Assembly (NCBI GenBank): GCA_014874295.1
Contig: JACWAL010000008.1
Location: 1-54,407 of the forward strand
Origin: Microcaldota archaeon
GTDB taxonomy: Archaea > Micrarchaeota > Micrarchaeia > Micrarchaeales > Micrarchaeaceae
Reading direction: 5' to 3'
Length of the DNA: 54,407 nt
Under the pieces are notes generated by a model. The model ran no database searches, had not been told where the DNA came from, and saw only the letters and a program-made list of their open reading frames with translations. Every line of letters begins with the position of its first letter. Position 1 is the first letter of the stretch. Positions 8,996 through 17,825 of this stretch are shown piece after piece. The position numbers and the translations under genes were made by a program.

Positions 8996-9481
8996 TCAGG
9001 TCGACTTCAAGGTTATCGTAGCGACCTGGAGGCTGTAAGGCGTTGCGCTGCCGCTTAGCGTGTAGACTGCATATATCGATCCCTGCAGCGCCGAGCCGAT
9101 CGTGTTACCGGCCCAGCTGACCGGTATGCTGTTGATCGTCACTGCGGAAGTCTGCCCGCTGTTTATCGATCCGAGCACGGCGTTTGGCGTGAGCCCGCTG
9201 GAGAATGTCTGCCCATACGGGACGAATATCAGCGTCGTGCTGGCCCAGTTTGTCCCGGTAGCCTGCCCGAAGGTGAACGCCAGATTAGCACTATGATAGA
9301 CAGCATTCTGGCAGTAGAATCCAGATACCGCGATGCAGCCCTGTGGCGTCAGAGATGCGCTGTTGAACACTCCGAGCGAGTAAAGTGCGCCCAGAACCAC
9401 TGCTATGATCAGGATGGCCCAGCCGTAGGTCATCAGGTATTCCATAGCCGACTGTAGTCTCAAACCTGTCATTTTTTTCAT
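8996..9481 (-). CDS. Class III signal (pilin-type) protein, short form
   Basis: 161 aa. The signal is QSAMEYLMTYGWAILIIAVV followed by LGALYSLGVF, nearly the same as in the genes at 2479-4071 and 25943-26821. Cleavage before the Gln would give a pilin of about 148 aa with Glu at +5. The head begins with C-x7-C (CIAVSGFYC), then FGQATGTNW and FVPYGQ, and ends in beta strands. It holds only the minimal head, whereas the relatives carry extra domains, so it may be the major subunit of a pilus-like filament. ATG 9481 was chosen over the in-frame GTG four codons earlier. A TATA-like TAAATATTTATC sits 35-46 bases upstream. Confidence 0.75.
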   Translation of the reverse strand: MKKMTGLRLQSAMEYLMTYGWAILIIAVVLGALYSLGVFNSASLTPQGCIAVSGFYCQNAVYHSANLAFTFGQATGTNWASTTLIFVPYGQTFSSGLTPNAVLGSINSGQTSAVTINSIPVSWAGNTIGSALQGSIYAVYTLSGSATPYSLQVATITLKST

Positions 9482-9515
9482 GTCATCACACACTTCCGTT
9501 GCTTACAAATCAAAA

Positions 9516-9527
9516 GATAAATATTTA
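9516..9527 (-). promoter_or_regulatory. TATA-like box of the short pilin-type gene
   Basis: TAAATATTTATC on the minus strand, 35-46 bases ahead of the ATG at 9481, in an AT-rich intergenic stretch. Confidence 0.5.
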
Positions 9528-9570
9528 GACCTATAAGGCTGCCACTTTACTCTAATGTAGTTGTTTGCCG

Positions 9571-10146
9571 TCACAACGAAGACCATAGCTCCTCGAAGTG
9601 CTCCCTCAGCGCTTCAACCCGCTCCCTCGAGACCGCAATGTCAAGATGTTCCACGTTCCTGTGCATGCCGCTAAAAGTGAGATTGGCGCTGCCCGTTATC
9701 GCGACCCTGTCGCAGAGGTAAAGTTTTTCGTGCACGAACACTCTATTTGCAACCTTCACGCGTAGGTTCCCCTGCCTTCTCCTGGCGAACAGGGATGCTC
9801 CGAACGCGAGCAGCACGGTGACCGGCGCCAGGACCGCCAACGCGTAATAAAGGCCAAGCGCTCCGGCAAGCGCCGTCAGAAGTAGGAAGAAAAGCGCGCC
9901 CTTCAGCCATTTCTGGTATGCCCTGCTGTGGCCGAACTCCGAGAGCGCCGGCTCGTTCTGGTCCATTCCTGAGGTTACCACCCTGACTCTGTACCTGGAG
10001 GCGTGCTCCGATAGCATCCTCGCGTATCCGGCGCTTATGTATGGCGATACCACGTCGAGGTTGCCGGATTCCATTATCAGCGCGTCGACGAACCTGTGGC
10101 TGTCGCTGCCGCTGTACGAGGTGTCTTCGTATGGAAGACCGCGCAT
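9571..10146 (-). CDS. Membrane phospholipase D-like protein with one HKD motif
   Basis: 191 aa. The C-terminal part holds a PLD-type motif H-E-K-L-Y-L-C-D near residue 135, followed by GSANLTFSG, the usual H-x-K-x4-D...GSxN pattern. Two closely spaced hydrophobic helices lie in the middle (about 82-120), so the catalytic part would be membrane-anchored. The N-terminal third (DALIMESGNLDVVSPYI) resembles the first strands of a PLD fold but has no HKD of its own. With one motif it would need to dimerise, as Nuc-type nucleases do. The substrate, DNA or lipid, is unknown. Its start is 10 bases past the end of the glycosyltransferase gene, so the two are probably co-transcribed. Confidence 0.7.
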   Translation of the reverse strand: MRGLPYEDTSYSGSDSHRFVDALIMESGNLDVVSPYISAGYARMLSEHASRYRVRVVTSGMDQNEPALSEFGHSRAYQKWLKGALFFLLLTALAGALGLYYALAVLAPVTVLLAFGASLFARRRQGNLRVKVANRVFVHEKLYLCDRVAITGSANLTFSGMHRNVEHLDIAVSRERVEALREHFEELWSSL

Positions 10147-10156
10147 GGTCGCACCA

Positions 10157-10846
10157 TCATCTCCTTAAGCGTTCCTTGACGATCGCAAGGAAGAGGTTCG
10201 CTCCATCGGCGAAGCCTATTTTCTTGCCCTCTCTCCATGTCCTGCCCTTGTACCTTATCGGGACGTTGCGTATTCTGTAGCCGTTCTTCGCGAGACTCGC
10301 GGCTATCTCTATCTCTATGGCGAACCCGTTTTCGTCCAATTCCCTGCCACTGAGCATCTCCTTCGTGAAAAGCTTGTAACAGACGTTGACGTCCCTAACG
10401 GACTGGCGGAAGAGCAGGTTGAAGAGCGACGTCGTCATATTGTTGACGAGCGCCCCGAGCCTGTAATTATAGTCATTTCCAAAGACTATCGTCCTGTAGC
10501 CAAAGACCGGCTGCCCGTTCCGCAGCTCCCTTACCAGCTTCGGGTAGTCTTCGGGGTAATATTCCTCGTCCGCGTCCTGTATTATTATGGCTCCGGACTT
10601 CACGTGCTCGAGCCCCAGCCTGATGTTGCTGCCCTTGCCGCGCAGCCTCTTCGACAGTAGCATCGCCCTTCCCTCTCCCTTAATTGCCCTCCTTATCTCG
10701 CGGAGTGTGTTGTCCGTGGACCTGGTGTCATATACTATTAATAGCCTGCCCACGTCCCTCTGTGCCAGCACCCTCCTTATTATCCTGTAAGCTGTCCTCT
10801 CCTCGTTGTATACTGGCATTATGACGCTTACAGTACCGGCTGGCAT
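10157..10846 (-). CDS. Family 2 glycosyltransferase, dolichol-phosphate mannose/glucose synthase-like
   Basis: 229 aa. The nucleotide-sugar fold starts at once with VSVIMPVYNEERTA. The DxD-type acidic pair appears as QDADEEYYPEDY near residue 95, then FGYRTIVFGNDYNYRLG and NDVNVCYKLF-type segments. There is no C-terminal membrane domain, as in the soluble DPM1 type that loads sugars onto a lipid carrier for N-glycosylation or S-layer decoration. The ATG at 10846 starts the domain directly. A longer frame to 10915 would run through the promoter of the divergent gene at 10914 and is not used. Confidence 0.85.
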   Translation of the reverse strand: MPAGTVSVIMPVYNEERTAYRIIRRVLAQRDVGRLLIVYDTRSTDNTLREIRRAIKGEGRAMLLSKRLRGKGSNIRLGLEHVKSGAIIIQDADEEYYPEDYPKLVRELRNGQPVFGYRTIVFGNDYNYRLGALVNNMTTSLFNLLFRQSVRDVNVCYKLFTKEMLSGRELDENGFAIEIEIAASLAKNGYRIRNVPIRYKGRTWREGKKIGFADGANLFLAIVKERLRR

Positions 10847-10876
10847 CGCTACACACAATAATAATCTATCAGAACA

Positions 10877-10886
10877 AACTAAATAC
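10877..10886 (+). promoter_or_regulatory. TATA-like box of the SelB-like gene
   Basis: AACTAAATAC lies 28-37 bases ahead of the ATG at 10914 and no ribosome site follows, consistent with a leaderless mRNA. Confidence 0.45.
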
Positions 10887-10913
10887 GTTGCACAACCCCG
10901 CGCGGTGCTTTGC

Positions 10914-11807
10914 ATGAATTACATAGTATCAGTGCTGCTCGCCGATGAGATAGCGCAGCATATAGGCAAGAAGGGATCGGAGAACGGCCTAGCGTACTAC
11001 AATGGCACGTACAAGGATAACAGGGTTGTCGCGCTTTCGCCCTCATCAATCGAGGAGAAGTTCTACGCGGTTCCAGAGTCAATGCTGCTGGCAGACGCTG
11101 TCGTGATCGGCACGTCCAGCATCGGCAAGCTCTTCGGCGAGCTGCTTGTCGCGGCATCGCTCGCGGGCAAGAAGGTGCTGCTCACGCATGACGGCGACGC
11201 CTCAGCCATGCTAAAGGGCGTCAACATGGACGTCGACTATTCTGACAAGTTCGAGATAATGGAAAAGGTTGCAGCGCTCGGCAAGGAAGGAGGTCAGGGG
11301 CCGTGTAGGGTTGATGTCGATAAGATCTTTCCCGTGACCGGGGTCGGCACGGTCGCGCTTGGGTTCGTGACGAAGGGCAAGGTCGCCGTGCACGACAAGC
11401 TCGTGTTGCCGTCCGGCGCTGAAGTCACGGTCAAATCAATACAGTCCAATGATGTGGACGTGGAATCTGCTGACATCGGGACAAGGGTGGGCCTCGCGCT
11501 GAAGGGTGTGAAGCCCGAGGGCATCAGGAAAGGCGACCTGCTCTGTGCAATGCGCGTGCCTCCGGCTTCAACGATAACCGCGCGCCTCGCCAAAACGGAC
11601 ATAGAGAGGGAAGAGTTGTCGGAAGGCAACGCCTACGGGTTCGTGGCTAACTTCTCGTACACCAATGCAACCGTCGTGTCTGCTGGAGAACCTGCGTCGC
11701 TGCGCATGGAGCGCCCGATACCCATGCAGGAAGGCGATGCGTTCATGCTGCTCAGGAAGAGAGAGCCGAGGGTCTTCGCGCGCGGCGTCGTGCAGTCAGC
11801 CAAATAG
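10914..11807 (+). CDS. SelB/EF-Tu-like protein without GTPase motifs (aSelBL type)
   Basis: 297 aa. Residues 120-205 are a clear translation-factor domain II (FPVTGVGTVALGFVTKGKVAVHD, then GTRVGLALKG and IRKGDLL), followed by a domain III-like stretch. The N-terminal 115 residues occupy the place of the GTPase, but no P-loop GxxxxGK, no DxxG and no NKxD can be found. Proteins of this build are known as archaeal SelB-like proteins (aSelBL), widespread in archaea without selenocysteine and of unknown role. It may bind tRNA or ribosomes without GTP cycling. No selenocysteine genes are visible nearby. The start is the ATG that follows the TATA-like box by about 28 bases. Confidence 0.75.
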   Translation: MNYIVSVLLADEIAQHIGKKGSENGLAYYNGTYKDNRVVALSPSSIEEKFYAVPESMLLADAVVIGTSSIGKLFGELLVAASLAGKKVLLTHDGDASAMLKGVNMDVDYSDKFEIMEKVAALGKEGGQGPCRVDVDKIFPVTGVGTVALGFVTKGKVAVHDKLVLPSGAEVTVKSIQSNDVDVESADIGTRVGLALKGVKPEGIRKGDLLCAMRVPPASTITARLAKTDIEREELSEGNAYGFVANFSYTNATVVSAGEPASLRMERPIPMQEGDAFMLLRKREPRVFARGVVQSAK

Positions 11808-11848
11808 ATACTTTTATAAGGCTTGATTCTGCTTATTAGAGTGGCGAG

Positions 11849-12382
11849 ATGGTGCTCATGTATTACGGGTCGCGCAAGAAGGTATACGCAGTCGCGGCAG
11901 CGGCCGTGATAATCGTGGTCGCAGTCATAGTGCTCGCGGTGGGATACTACGGTTCCCCTGGAACCACAACTACGATAGCGGAGACAGTCGGTTCAACGAC
12001 CGTGCCTGTCACGACGGTCAATGCGTCGGCGCAGCCGGCATGTATAGCGTCGACAGGTTTCATCTGCAACTACACGACGTTCAAGAACAACCAGCTCAAC
12101 GTCTACTTTGGGCAGAACACCGGGGAGAACTGGACAACAGCATCGCTGCAGTTCGTGCCCATAGGGAAGAATTATGACTACGGGTTCATGATAACCGTAT
12201 TCCCGGCAGGCTTCGCGAGCGGCACTAGCGAGTACATAGGGCTCGCGATACCTCAGGGCGTCGTCTACAACTCCAGTGTCAATGGCAAGCTCGAGGGCAT
12301 GCTGTATGCGAACTACACGACAGCGGGCAACTCGGCCCATGTGGTAAAGGTCGTTGCCGCCGTGCAGGTGGCACCTAGCTGA
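11849..12382 (+). CDS. Membrane-anchored protein with the pilin-type head domain
   Basis: 177 aa. One N-terminal membrane helix (residues 11-33) follows a positively charged SRKK, then a Thr-rich linker (about 36-60). The extracellular part begins with CIASTGFIC and continues FGQNTGENWTTASLQFVP, clearly the same head as in the class III proteins at 2479-4071 and 8996-9481. Here it is carried on an ordinary signal anchor without the QSAME processing site. It may be a fixed surface form of a pilin-like head or a partner at the filament base. Start ATG 11849; an in-frame ATG lies nine bases later. A box-like CTTTTATAAGG (around 11812-11822) lies about 30 bases upstream. Confidence 0.65.
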   Translation: MVLMYYGSRKKVYAVAAAAVIIVVAVIVLAVGYYGSPGTTTTIAETVGSTTVPVTTVNASAQPACIASTGFICNYTTFKNNQLNVYFGQNTGENWTTASLQFVPIGKNYDYGFMITVFPAGFASGTSEYIGLAIPQGVVYNSSVNGKLEGMLYANYTTAGNSAHVVKVVAAVQVAPS

Positions 12383-12457
12383 CCTGCCTAGCCCTTCACT
12401 GTAGGGGCAAACAATTAAATCATTTGCCGGCACTAACTAGAATGCAGTTTGATTAGG

Positions 12458-13081
12458 ATGGAACAGCTTATCTTTCCTGGGGAGGCAATCTCTACCGAAG
12501 AGGAGTTCATGCCCACGGATGGCGCATTCTCGGAGGACGGGAGCGTCCGCGCCGCACTGGCCGGCACGATGCAGCGGAGCGACTCAAAGATCGGCATAAA
12601 CGGCATCAAGAATGTGAGGCAGTACAGGACCGGCATGGCGGTGCTAGGGCTAGCAACTGACGACCTGCGCAGCGTCATCTTCGTCAGGCTTGACACGCTG
12701 AAGAATGGGAGCACGTCGTTCGTCCCGCTCAAGGACGGGAAAGTCGTGAGTCCGAAGCCCGACACGAGGCGCACGCACGGCAGGGGTCGCGGCAGGGACG
12801 AAGCGCCGCAGCCAAAGCCCTCGAAGCCGATGCGCGTCGGCGATATCATAACCGCGCTGATAATAGCTGAGGACAGGGACACTTACACGCTGTCGATAAA
12901 CATGCCGGATTTCGGCGTCGTGTACTCCGAATGCAGGGAGTGCGGGCAGCCGATGGAATACGACCCGCAGACCAAGGTGCTTGCGTGCAAGGCGTGCGAG
13001 ATCCAGGAATTAAAGAAGGTCAGCACGCTGTACGGCAATGCTGACAGGATACAGGAGCTGCTCAAGAGGTACATCAAGTGA
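12458..13081 (+). CDS. csl4: Exosome subunit Csl4
   Basis: 207 aa. Csl4 caps the archaeal RNA exosome and recruits substrates and DnaG. The N-terminal domain (GEAISTEEEFMPTDGAF) is typical, the S1 domain spans about residues 60-150 with a charged RGRGRDEAPQPK insertion, and the C-terminal zinc ribbon has CRECG and CKAC. ATG 12458 is used; a TTG three codons earlier is possible. An out-of-frame ATG just upstream opens only four codons. It heads an operon with rpoL and the DUF99 gene, spaced 10 and 5 bases apart. Pairing of the exosome cap with an RNA polymerase subunit is common in archaea. Confidence 0.93.
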   Translation: MEQLIFPGEAISTEEEFMPTDGAFSEDGSVRAALAGTMQRSDSKIGINGIKNVRQYRTGMAVLGLATDDLRSVIFVRLDTLKNGSTSFVPLKDGKVVSPKPDTRRTHGRGRGRDEAPQPKPSKPMRVGDIITALIIAEDRDTYTLSINMPDFGVVYSECRECGQPMEYDPQTKVLACKACEIQELKKVSTLYGNADRIQELLKRYIK

Positions 13082-13091
13082 GTGTGATCAA

Positions 13092-13364
13092 ATGAAGGCC
13101 GAGCTTGTAAAGGACGAGAGCAAGGAGCTAATACTGGAGTTCGATGAGAACGACACGACGATACCGGAACTGCTGGCGGGCAGGCTCGCCAACGAGGACG
13201 GCGTCGAGTTCGCGGGGGTGGCGCAGGACCACCCGGAGGTCGGGAAGCCAAGGCTTGTCATCAAAACAGAGGGCAAGAGAGCGATCACCGTGCTCTCGAA
13301 GGCAATAGAAGAGATAGACGGAGAGCTCGACGATCTCAAATCCCAATTATCAAAGAAGAAGTAG
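13092..13364 (+). CDS. rpoL: RNA polymerase subunit Rpo11 (RpoL)
   Basis: 90 aa. The fold of the Rpb11/alpha-N family is shown by LILEFDENDTTIPELLAG and HPEVGKPRLVIKTEGKRA, the dimerisation surface with Rpo3. It is the usual length for archaeal subunit L. The ATG at 13092 is 10 bases past the csl4 stop. A frame extending upstream would run inside csl4 and is not used. It acts in RNA polymerase assembly. Confidence 0.95.
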   Translation: MKAELVKDESKELILEFDENDTTIPELLAGRLANEDGVEFAGVAQDHPEVGKPRLVIKTEGKRAITVLSKAIEEIDGELDDLKSQLSKKK

Positions 13365-13369
13365 ATTGA

Positions 13370-13918
13370 TTGAAGGGCGGCATACGGATCGCTGCGATAA
13401 CGTCGGGTCCAGCCGCCAAGGGGGAAAGCTCTCTCGTAGTATGCGTCGTAATGCGCGACAATATCATCGAGGGTGTGCTCTCCACTTCCGTGAAGGCTGA
13501 CGGAACCGATTCTACACAAAAGATAACCGCTATGATAAAAAGGTCGAGGTTCTGCGACCAGGTAAAGCTCATAGCGCTCAACGGCATCGCCATCGCCGGG
13601 TTGAACGTCATTGACATAAGGCGCGTTACGGGGCCGCTAAATGCTGGTTTTGCAGTGCTGACGAGGCACAGGCCGAGGAGACAACTCTTAGTAAAGGCGC
13701 TAGAGAGGCTGTCAGAGCAGACCGGCGCCGATACGGAAGAGAGGGTAGGGATAATCGAAGAGATGGCAGGGCTGAAGTTCGTCAGGATTGGCGGATTCTT
13801 CATACAGAGCGACGCAGAGGTAACGGAAAATCTGGCGCGCCTCGCATTCGAGGCGCTGAGGATATCCCATCTGATAGCGAGGGGCGTGGCGACCGGCGAA
13901 TCGAAGGGAAGGATATAA
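13370..13918 (+). CDS. DUF99 (UPF0215) family protein
   Basis: 182 aa. The family signature is seen as LIALNGIAIAGLNVIDI near residue 70, followed by AVLTRHRPRR. DUF99 proteins share the endonuclease V fold in structural comparisons, but activity is unproven to my knowledge. The likely start is the TTG five bases after the rpoL stop; no ATG fits the family length. It is the last gene of the csl4-rpoL operon and converges on the AlkD-like gene with five bases between them. A nucleic acid role is inferred from family fold and neighbours only. Confidence 0.8.
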   Translation: MKGGIRIAAITSGPAAKGESSLVVCVVMRDNIIEGVLSTSVKADGTDSTQKITAMIKRSRFCDQVKLIALNGIAIAGLNVIDIRRVTGPLNAGFAVLTRHRPRRQLLVKALERLSEQTGADTEERVGIIEEMAGLKFVRIGGFFIQSDAEVTENLARLAFEALRISHLIARGVATGESKGRI

Positions 13919-13923
13919 GCTGG

Positions 13924-14589
13924 TCATCCGAACCTGTGGCTCCTGAGCTCGCGCAGCGCATCCGAGGCGATCCATCTCGCGCTGCCGGATTCCATACGGC
14001 TTATCCGCTCCGCGGTCCTTATCGCAACCCTGTTAAGCGATGGATTCCTCTTCCCGATCTGCCTGAGCGCCCAGTTGACCGCCTTCTTCACGAAGTTCCT
14101 CTCATCACCGCTTCCATCGACTATCAATGGCATAAAATCTGAGAACCTTCGGCTAGGCGACAGCTTGTCATGCACCGCGAGGCATGCCATCATCACGTAC
14201 CCTGCCCGCTTGACATATTCCCTGTCGTCGCGGCTCCACTGCACTGCCTTGCCGTATGCGAACTGGGTCTTGTCGAACAGGTTCGAGCAGCACTGGTCGC
14301 ACAGGTCCCACGAATCGAAATCACCAGCCCACCTGTCCATCTGTGCGGCCGTGACTTTCTTAGGATCATCTACCATGCTCGCAAGTATGCGCGCCTCGTG
14401 TATCCCCGACGACCAAAGTGATATGGCTGTTTCATGGCTTTTCCCGATGCCCTTCGCAATCCCCCTTATGCCAGGTATGGACACCCCGAGCTTGTTTTTC
14501 GCTGCGCTGCCGAACCTGGACATGCCCTCCGCATTCCTACGGTTGCCGCGCTTCTTCAGTTCGATGATGGCCCTTTCAGCACTGTCCAT
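13924..14589 (-). CDS. DNA alkylation repair protein, AlkD-like
   Basis: 221 aa made of repeating helices (HEAT-like). The conserved core is seen as RGIAKGIGKSHETAISLWSS near residue 40 and DFDSWDLCDQCCSNL near 98, where the Trp and Asp match the residues AlkD uses to hold and hydrolyse alkylated bases. A conserved WALRQIGKRN segment follows near 175. AlkD-type enzymes excise bulky N3/N7 alkylpurines without base flipping. It is divergent from ileS, with about 90 bases between starts containing AT-rich promoter sequence. Length and motifs are normal. Confidence 0.87.
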   Translation of the reverse strand: MDSAERAIIELKKRGNRRNAEGMSRFGSAAKNKLGVSIPGIRGIAKGIGKSHETAISLWSSGIHEARILASMVDDPKKVTAAQMDRWAGDFDSWDLCDQCCSNLFDKTQFAYGKAVQWSRDDREYVKRAGYVMMACLAVHDKLSPSRRFSDFMPLIVDGSGDERNFVKKAVNWALRQIGKRNPSLNRVAIRTAERISRMESGSARWIASDALRELRSHRFG

Positions 14590-14678
14590 AACAGTGCTTC
14601 ACACAAAACCTATTAATTTGTATTATTGAAAGATAATACCTAATCCGTGCACTTCAAACCGCGGCATATCGTGGTATT

Positions 14679-17600
14679 ATGGTTAACCTCAATGAGCAAG
14701 AGGAGAAAATCCTAAAGTACTGGAAGGACAACAACATCAACGAAAAGGTGAGGGAGAAGAACAGGGAAGGCAAGAAGTTCTACTTCCTTGACGGCCCGCC
14801 GTTCGTGTCCGGCGACCTCCACCCTGGGCAGATGTGGGTCAAGTCAAACAAGGACATAATACTACGCTACAAGAGAATGCGTGGATTCAACGTCTACGAC
14901 AGATCGGGCTATGACGTGCATGGCCTCCCGATAGAGAACAAGGTCGAAGCGAAGCTGCAGATAACGTCGAAAAAGGACATCGAGAAGATAGGTCTCGAGG
15001 AATTTACGAAGCAGTGCAAGGAATTCGTCAGCTCCTATATGGGGCGCATGGACCGTGACTATGAGAGGTTCGGTATGTCGCTAGACTTCTCACACCCGTA
15101 CAACCCCGCCGACAACAGCTACATGGAGGGTGCCTGGGCGATGCTGAAGCGCATATACGACAAGGGCTACATCTACAGCGGAAAGAGGTCTCTGTTATAC
15201 TGCCCGCACTGCGAGACCGTCGTTGCACAGGGGAGCCTCGAAGTCGAGTACCAGGATGACACCGATACATCTGTATATGTGCTGTTCAAGATCGATTCAA
15301 AGGCGTCAAATCCGAAGGGCACAGAGGTTATCGACGGCGACACGTACCTGCTGGCATGGACGACCACACCATGGACCCTTCCGTCCAACATGGCTATAGC
15401 GGCTAACCCGAAGGTCCTTTACGTGAAGGCCAGGTTCGGCGACAAGAACGTCATACTCGCGAAGGACAGGTTCCAGGCGATCGTGGACGCGCTTGATCAG
15501 AGCGCTATCGTCGAGTCGGAGTTCTACGGCAACGAGCTCGAAGGCGTGCGCTACAGGAGTCCGCTCGAGGAGGAGATACCCATGCAGAGAGACTTCGCGA
15601 AGTTTCACAGGGTCATATTCTCAGAGGAAATAGTGTCGACTTCTGAAGGCACGGGTCTTGTGCACATAGCGCCGGGCCACGGTCTCGAGGACTACACGAT
15701 AGGGCTCGCGAACAAGATCCCCATCTTCTCGCCAGTGAGCATGCAGGCGCAGTACACCGGCGAGGCGGGATTGTTTGAAGGGCTGAAGGTTCCTGAGGAG
15801 GCGAATGCCAAGGTGCTCGATGCCCTCAAGAGCAAGGGTGCGGTCATGGCAACAGCGCCAATAACACACAGCTATCCGCACTGCTGGAGATGCCACAACA
15901 AGGTGATACAGCTCGCGACCGAACAGTGGTTCATAAACATACAGAAGGTCAAGAAGAAGCTGCTGTCGGAGAACGACAAGGTGTCATGGTACCCGAAGGA
16001 CGCGCGGAGATGGCAGGACGACGTGCTCTCAAACTCTCCTGATTGGTGCATCTCAAGACAGAGATACTGGGGTATACCCATACCGCTGTGGAAATGCGGT
16101 GTGTGTGGCAGCCTGGCGGCTATAGGCTCACTGGCAGAGCTGAAGGAGGTCGCTGTGGACAGGCATGCCGTAGAGGAACTGCACGACCTCCACAGGCCTT
16201 TCATAGACAGGGTGAAGACGAAGTGCCAGAAGTGCGGTGCGGAATCCGAACGCGTCAAGGACGTGCTCGACGTGTGGTTCGATTCCAGCGTCGCATTCCG
16301 CGTCAGCCTGACAGGCGATGAGTTCAAGAGATATTTCCCTGTCGATTACATAGCAGAGGCGGTGGAGCAGCTGCGCGGATGGTTCTCGTATATGCTGAAG
16401 ACGAGCGTGCTCGTGTACGGAAAGAAGCCGTTCAACAACGTATTCACACACAGGATGATGATGGACGCGAATGGGAGACCGATGCACAAGAGCCTCGGAA
16501 ACTTCATACCCCTTGGCGACATAATAAAGGCGTCGAGCGCCGACTCGTTTAGGCTGCACTGTCTTGCGCACATGCCCGAGCTCGACTTCCCGCTCAGCAT
16601 TGACAACGTCAGGGAGACAAGCAAGACGATAATACTAATGTACAACATATCCAACCTCCTAAGGGAGTACTCGCAGGCTGTGGAATACATGCCTGAGCAC
16701 ATCAAGCTCCCCAGCATGGTGGGCATGCAAATCGAGGACGCGTGGATAGTGTCGCGCATGAACACTGTGATGAAAGAGGTTACAAAGTGCCTCGACAACT
16801 ACGAGATGTACAATGCTGTGTCGATAATCAAGGACTTCATCACTATGGACTTCAGCAGATTCTACCTCAAGATAGCGAAGAAGAAGGTGCTCTTAAAGCG
16901 CAGGAGCGAGGCAAGGAAAACGATCGACGTCATAAACTACGTCTTGTCGAACATCACCCTGCTGCTCGCGCCGATGATACCCTTCACTGCCGAGGCTCTT
17001 TTCCTGGACCACTATAGGGCCGCTGGGGAGAGTGTGTTTCTACAGCAGTGGCCGAAGCCGAAGCACCGGCTCATTAACGATGCAATAGAAAGGGACATGG
17101 CTATAGCGCAGAATGCGATAACCGCGTTGCTGAGCAGCCGCGAGAAGAATGGGATCTCGCTCAGGTGGCCGGTCGCCTCCGCGACGCTGGAGGTCACCGA
17201 CGACTCCATGTATTCGTCATTGCAGAGGCTGTCCACCATAATAGAGGACTACGCCAACGCGAAGCATCTCGAATTGAAGAGGGTTGCAGGGGCCAAGAAA
17301 GAGGCAAGGCCCGTATTCGCAAAGATAGGCCCTGACTTCAAGGACAAGGCGAAGTATGTTGCCGAGGCAATAAAGAACGCGGACGCGGAAGCGATGACCG
17401 AGTCCGTAGCGAGAACCGGAAAGTATGCGCTCGACACCGAACGCGGGCCCGTGGAGATAACCCAGGACCACTTCATCACGATGGAGAGGGTCGAGGAGCA
17501 GGACGCAGTGCTGTTCAAATACGGGAAGGCCTACATAGACACAAACATAACGAGGGAGCTGAAGGTAGAGGCGCAGCTCAGGGAGTTCGAGCATGAGGTA

Positions 17601-17825
17601 CAGCTGATAAGGAAGGAGCTGAAGCTCAACAAGAAGGACAGGATAGAGCTTGGCTACGTTGCGGTCGGCGCGTTCTCCGAAGTCATAAAGGCGAACGCCA
17701 AGAAGGCGCAGAAGGACCTAAATGCAAGACTGTCGAATAGGCTCGAAGAAGGAGCGCTGCTGCGCGATCTCGATATCGGAGACGAGACCGTTAAGGTCTC
17801 GGTAAGGGCGCTGCCCCGCGGATGA
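14679..17825 (+). CDS. ileS: Isoleucyl-tRNA synthetase
   Basis: 1048 aa class Ia enzyme. The Rossmann core starts with DGPPFVSGDLHPGQMW near residue 40, where HPGQ stands in place of HIGH. The editing domain (about 180-400) has WTTTPWTLPSN and GTGLVHIAPGHGLEDY. Cysteine pairs CPHC, CWRC, CGVC and CQKC supply zinc sites. The second signature is MHKSLGNF near 600 in place of KMSKS. The anticodon-binding helices and a long C-terminal domain follow. Length is normal for an archaeal IleRS. It is monocistronic, with AT-rich upstream sequence TATTAATTTG about 70 bases before the ATG. Identity is certain and the signature variants are discussed as a finding. Confidence 0.96.
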   Translation: MVNLNEQEEKILKYWKDNNINEKVREKNREGKKFYFLDGPPFVSGDLHPGQMWVKSNKDIILRYKRMRGFNVYDRSGYDVHGLPIENKVEAKLQITSKKDIEKIGLEEFTKQCKEFVSSYMGRMDRDYERFGMSLDFSHPYNPADNSYMEGAWAMLKRIYDKGYIYSGKRSLLYCPHCETVVAQGSLEVEYQDDTDTSVYVLFKIDSKASNPKGTEVIDGDTYLLAWTTTPWTLPSNMAIAANPKVLYVKARFGDKNVILAKDRFQAIVDALDQSAIVESEFYGNELEGVRYRSPLEEEIPMQRDFAKFHRVIFSEEIVSTSEGTGLVHIAPGHGLEDYTIGLANKIPIFSPVSMQAQYTGEAGLFEGLKVPEEANAKVLDALKSKGAVMATAPITHSYPHCWRCHNKVIQLATEQWFINIQKVKKKLLSENDKVSWYPKDARRWQDDVLSNSPDWCISRQRYWGIPIPLWKCGVCGSLAAIGSLAELKEVAVDRHAVEELHDLHRPFIDRVKTKCQKCGAESERVKDVLDVWFDSSVAFRVSLTGDEFKRYFPVDYIAEAVEQLRGWFSYMLKTSVLVYGKKPFNNVFTHRMMMDANGRPMHKSLGNFIPLGDIIKASSADSFRLHCLAHMPELDFPLSIDNVRETSKTIILMYNISNLLREYSQAVEYMPEHIKLPSMVGMQIEDAWIVSRMNTVMKEVTKCLDNYEMYNAVSIIKDFITMDFSRFYLKIAKKKVLLKRRSEARKTIDVINYVLSNITLLLAPMIPFTAEALFLDHYRAAGESVFLQQWPKPKHRLINDAIERDMAIAQNAITALLSSREKNGISLRWPVASATLEVTDDSMYSSLQRLSTIIEDYANAKHLELKRVAGAKKEARPVFAKIGPDFKDKAKYVAEAIKNADAEAMTESVARTGKYALDTERGPVEITQDHFITMERVEEQDAVLFKYGKAYIDTNITRELKVEAQLREFEHEVQLIRKELKLNKKDRIELGYVAVGAFSEVIKANAKKAQKDLNARLSNRLEEGALLRDLDIGDETVKVSVRALPRG

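Noticed and set aside
8949-9050. Short plus-strand frame starting MQKKKRRRKKRK after the DP1 gene
   Set aside because: The Lys/Arg content comes from a purine tract that is the T/C-rich terminator of the minus-strand pilin gene.
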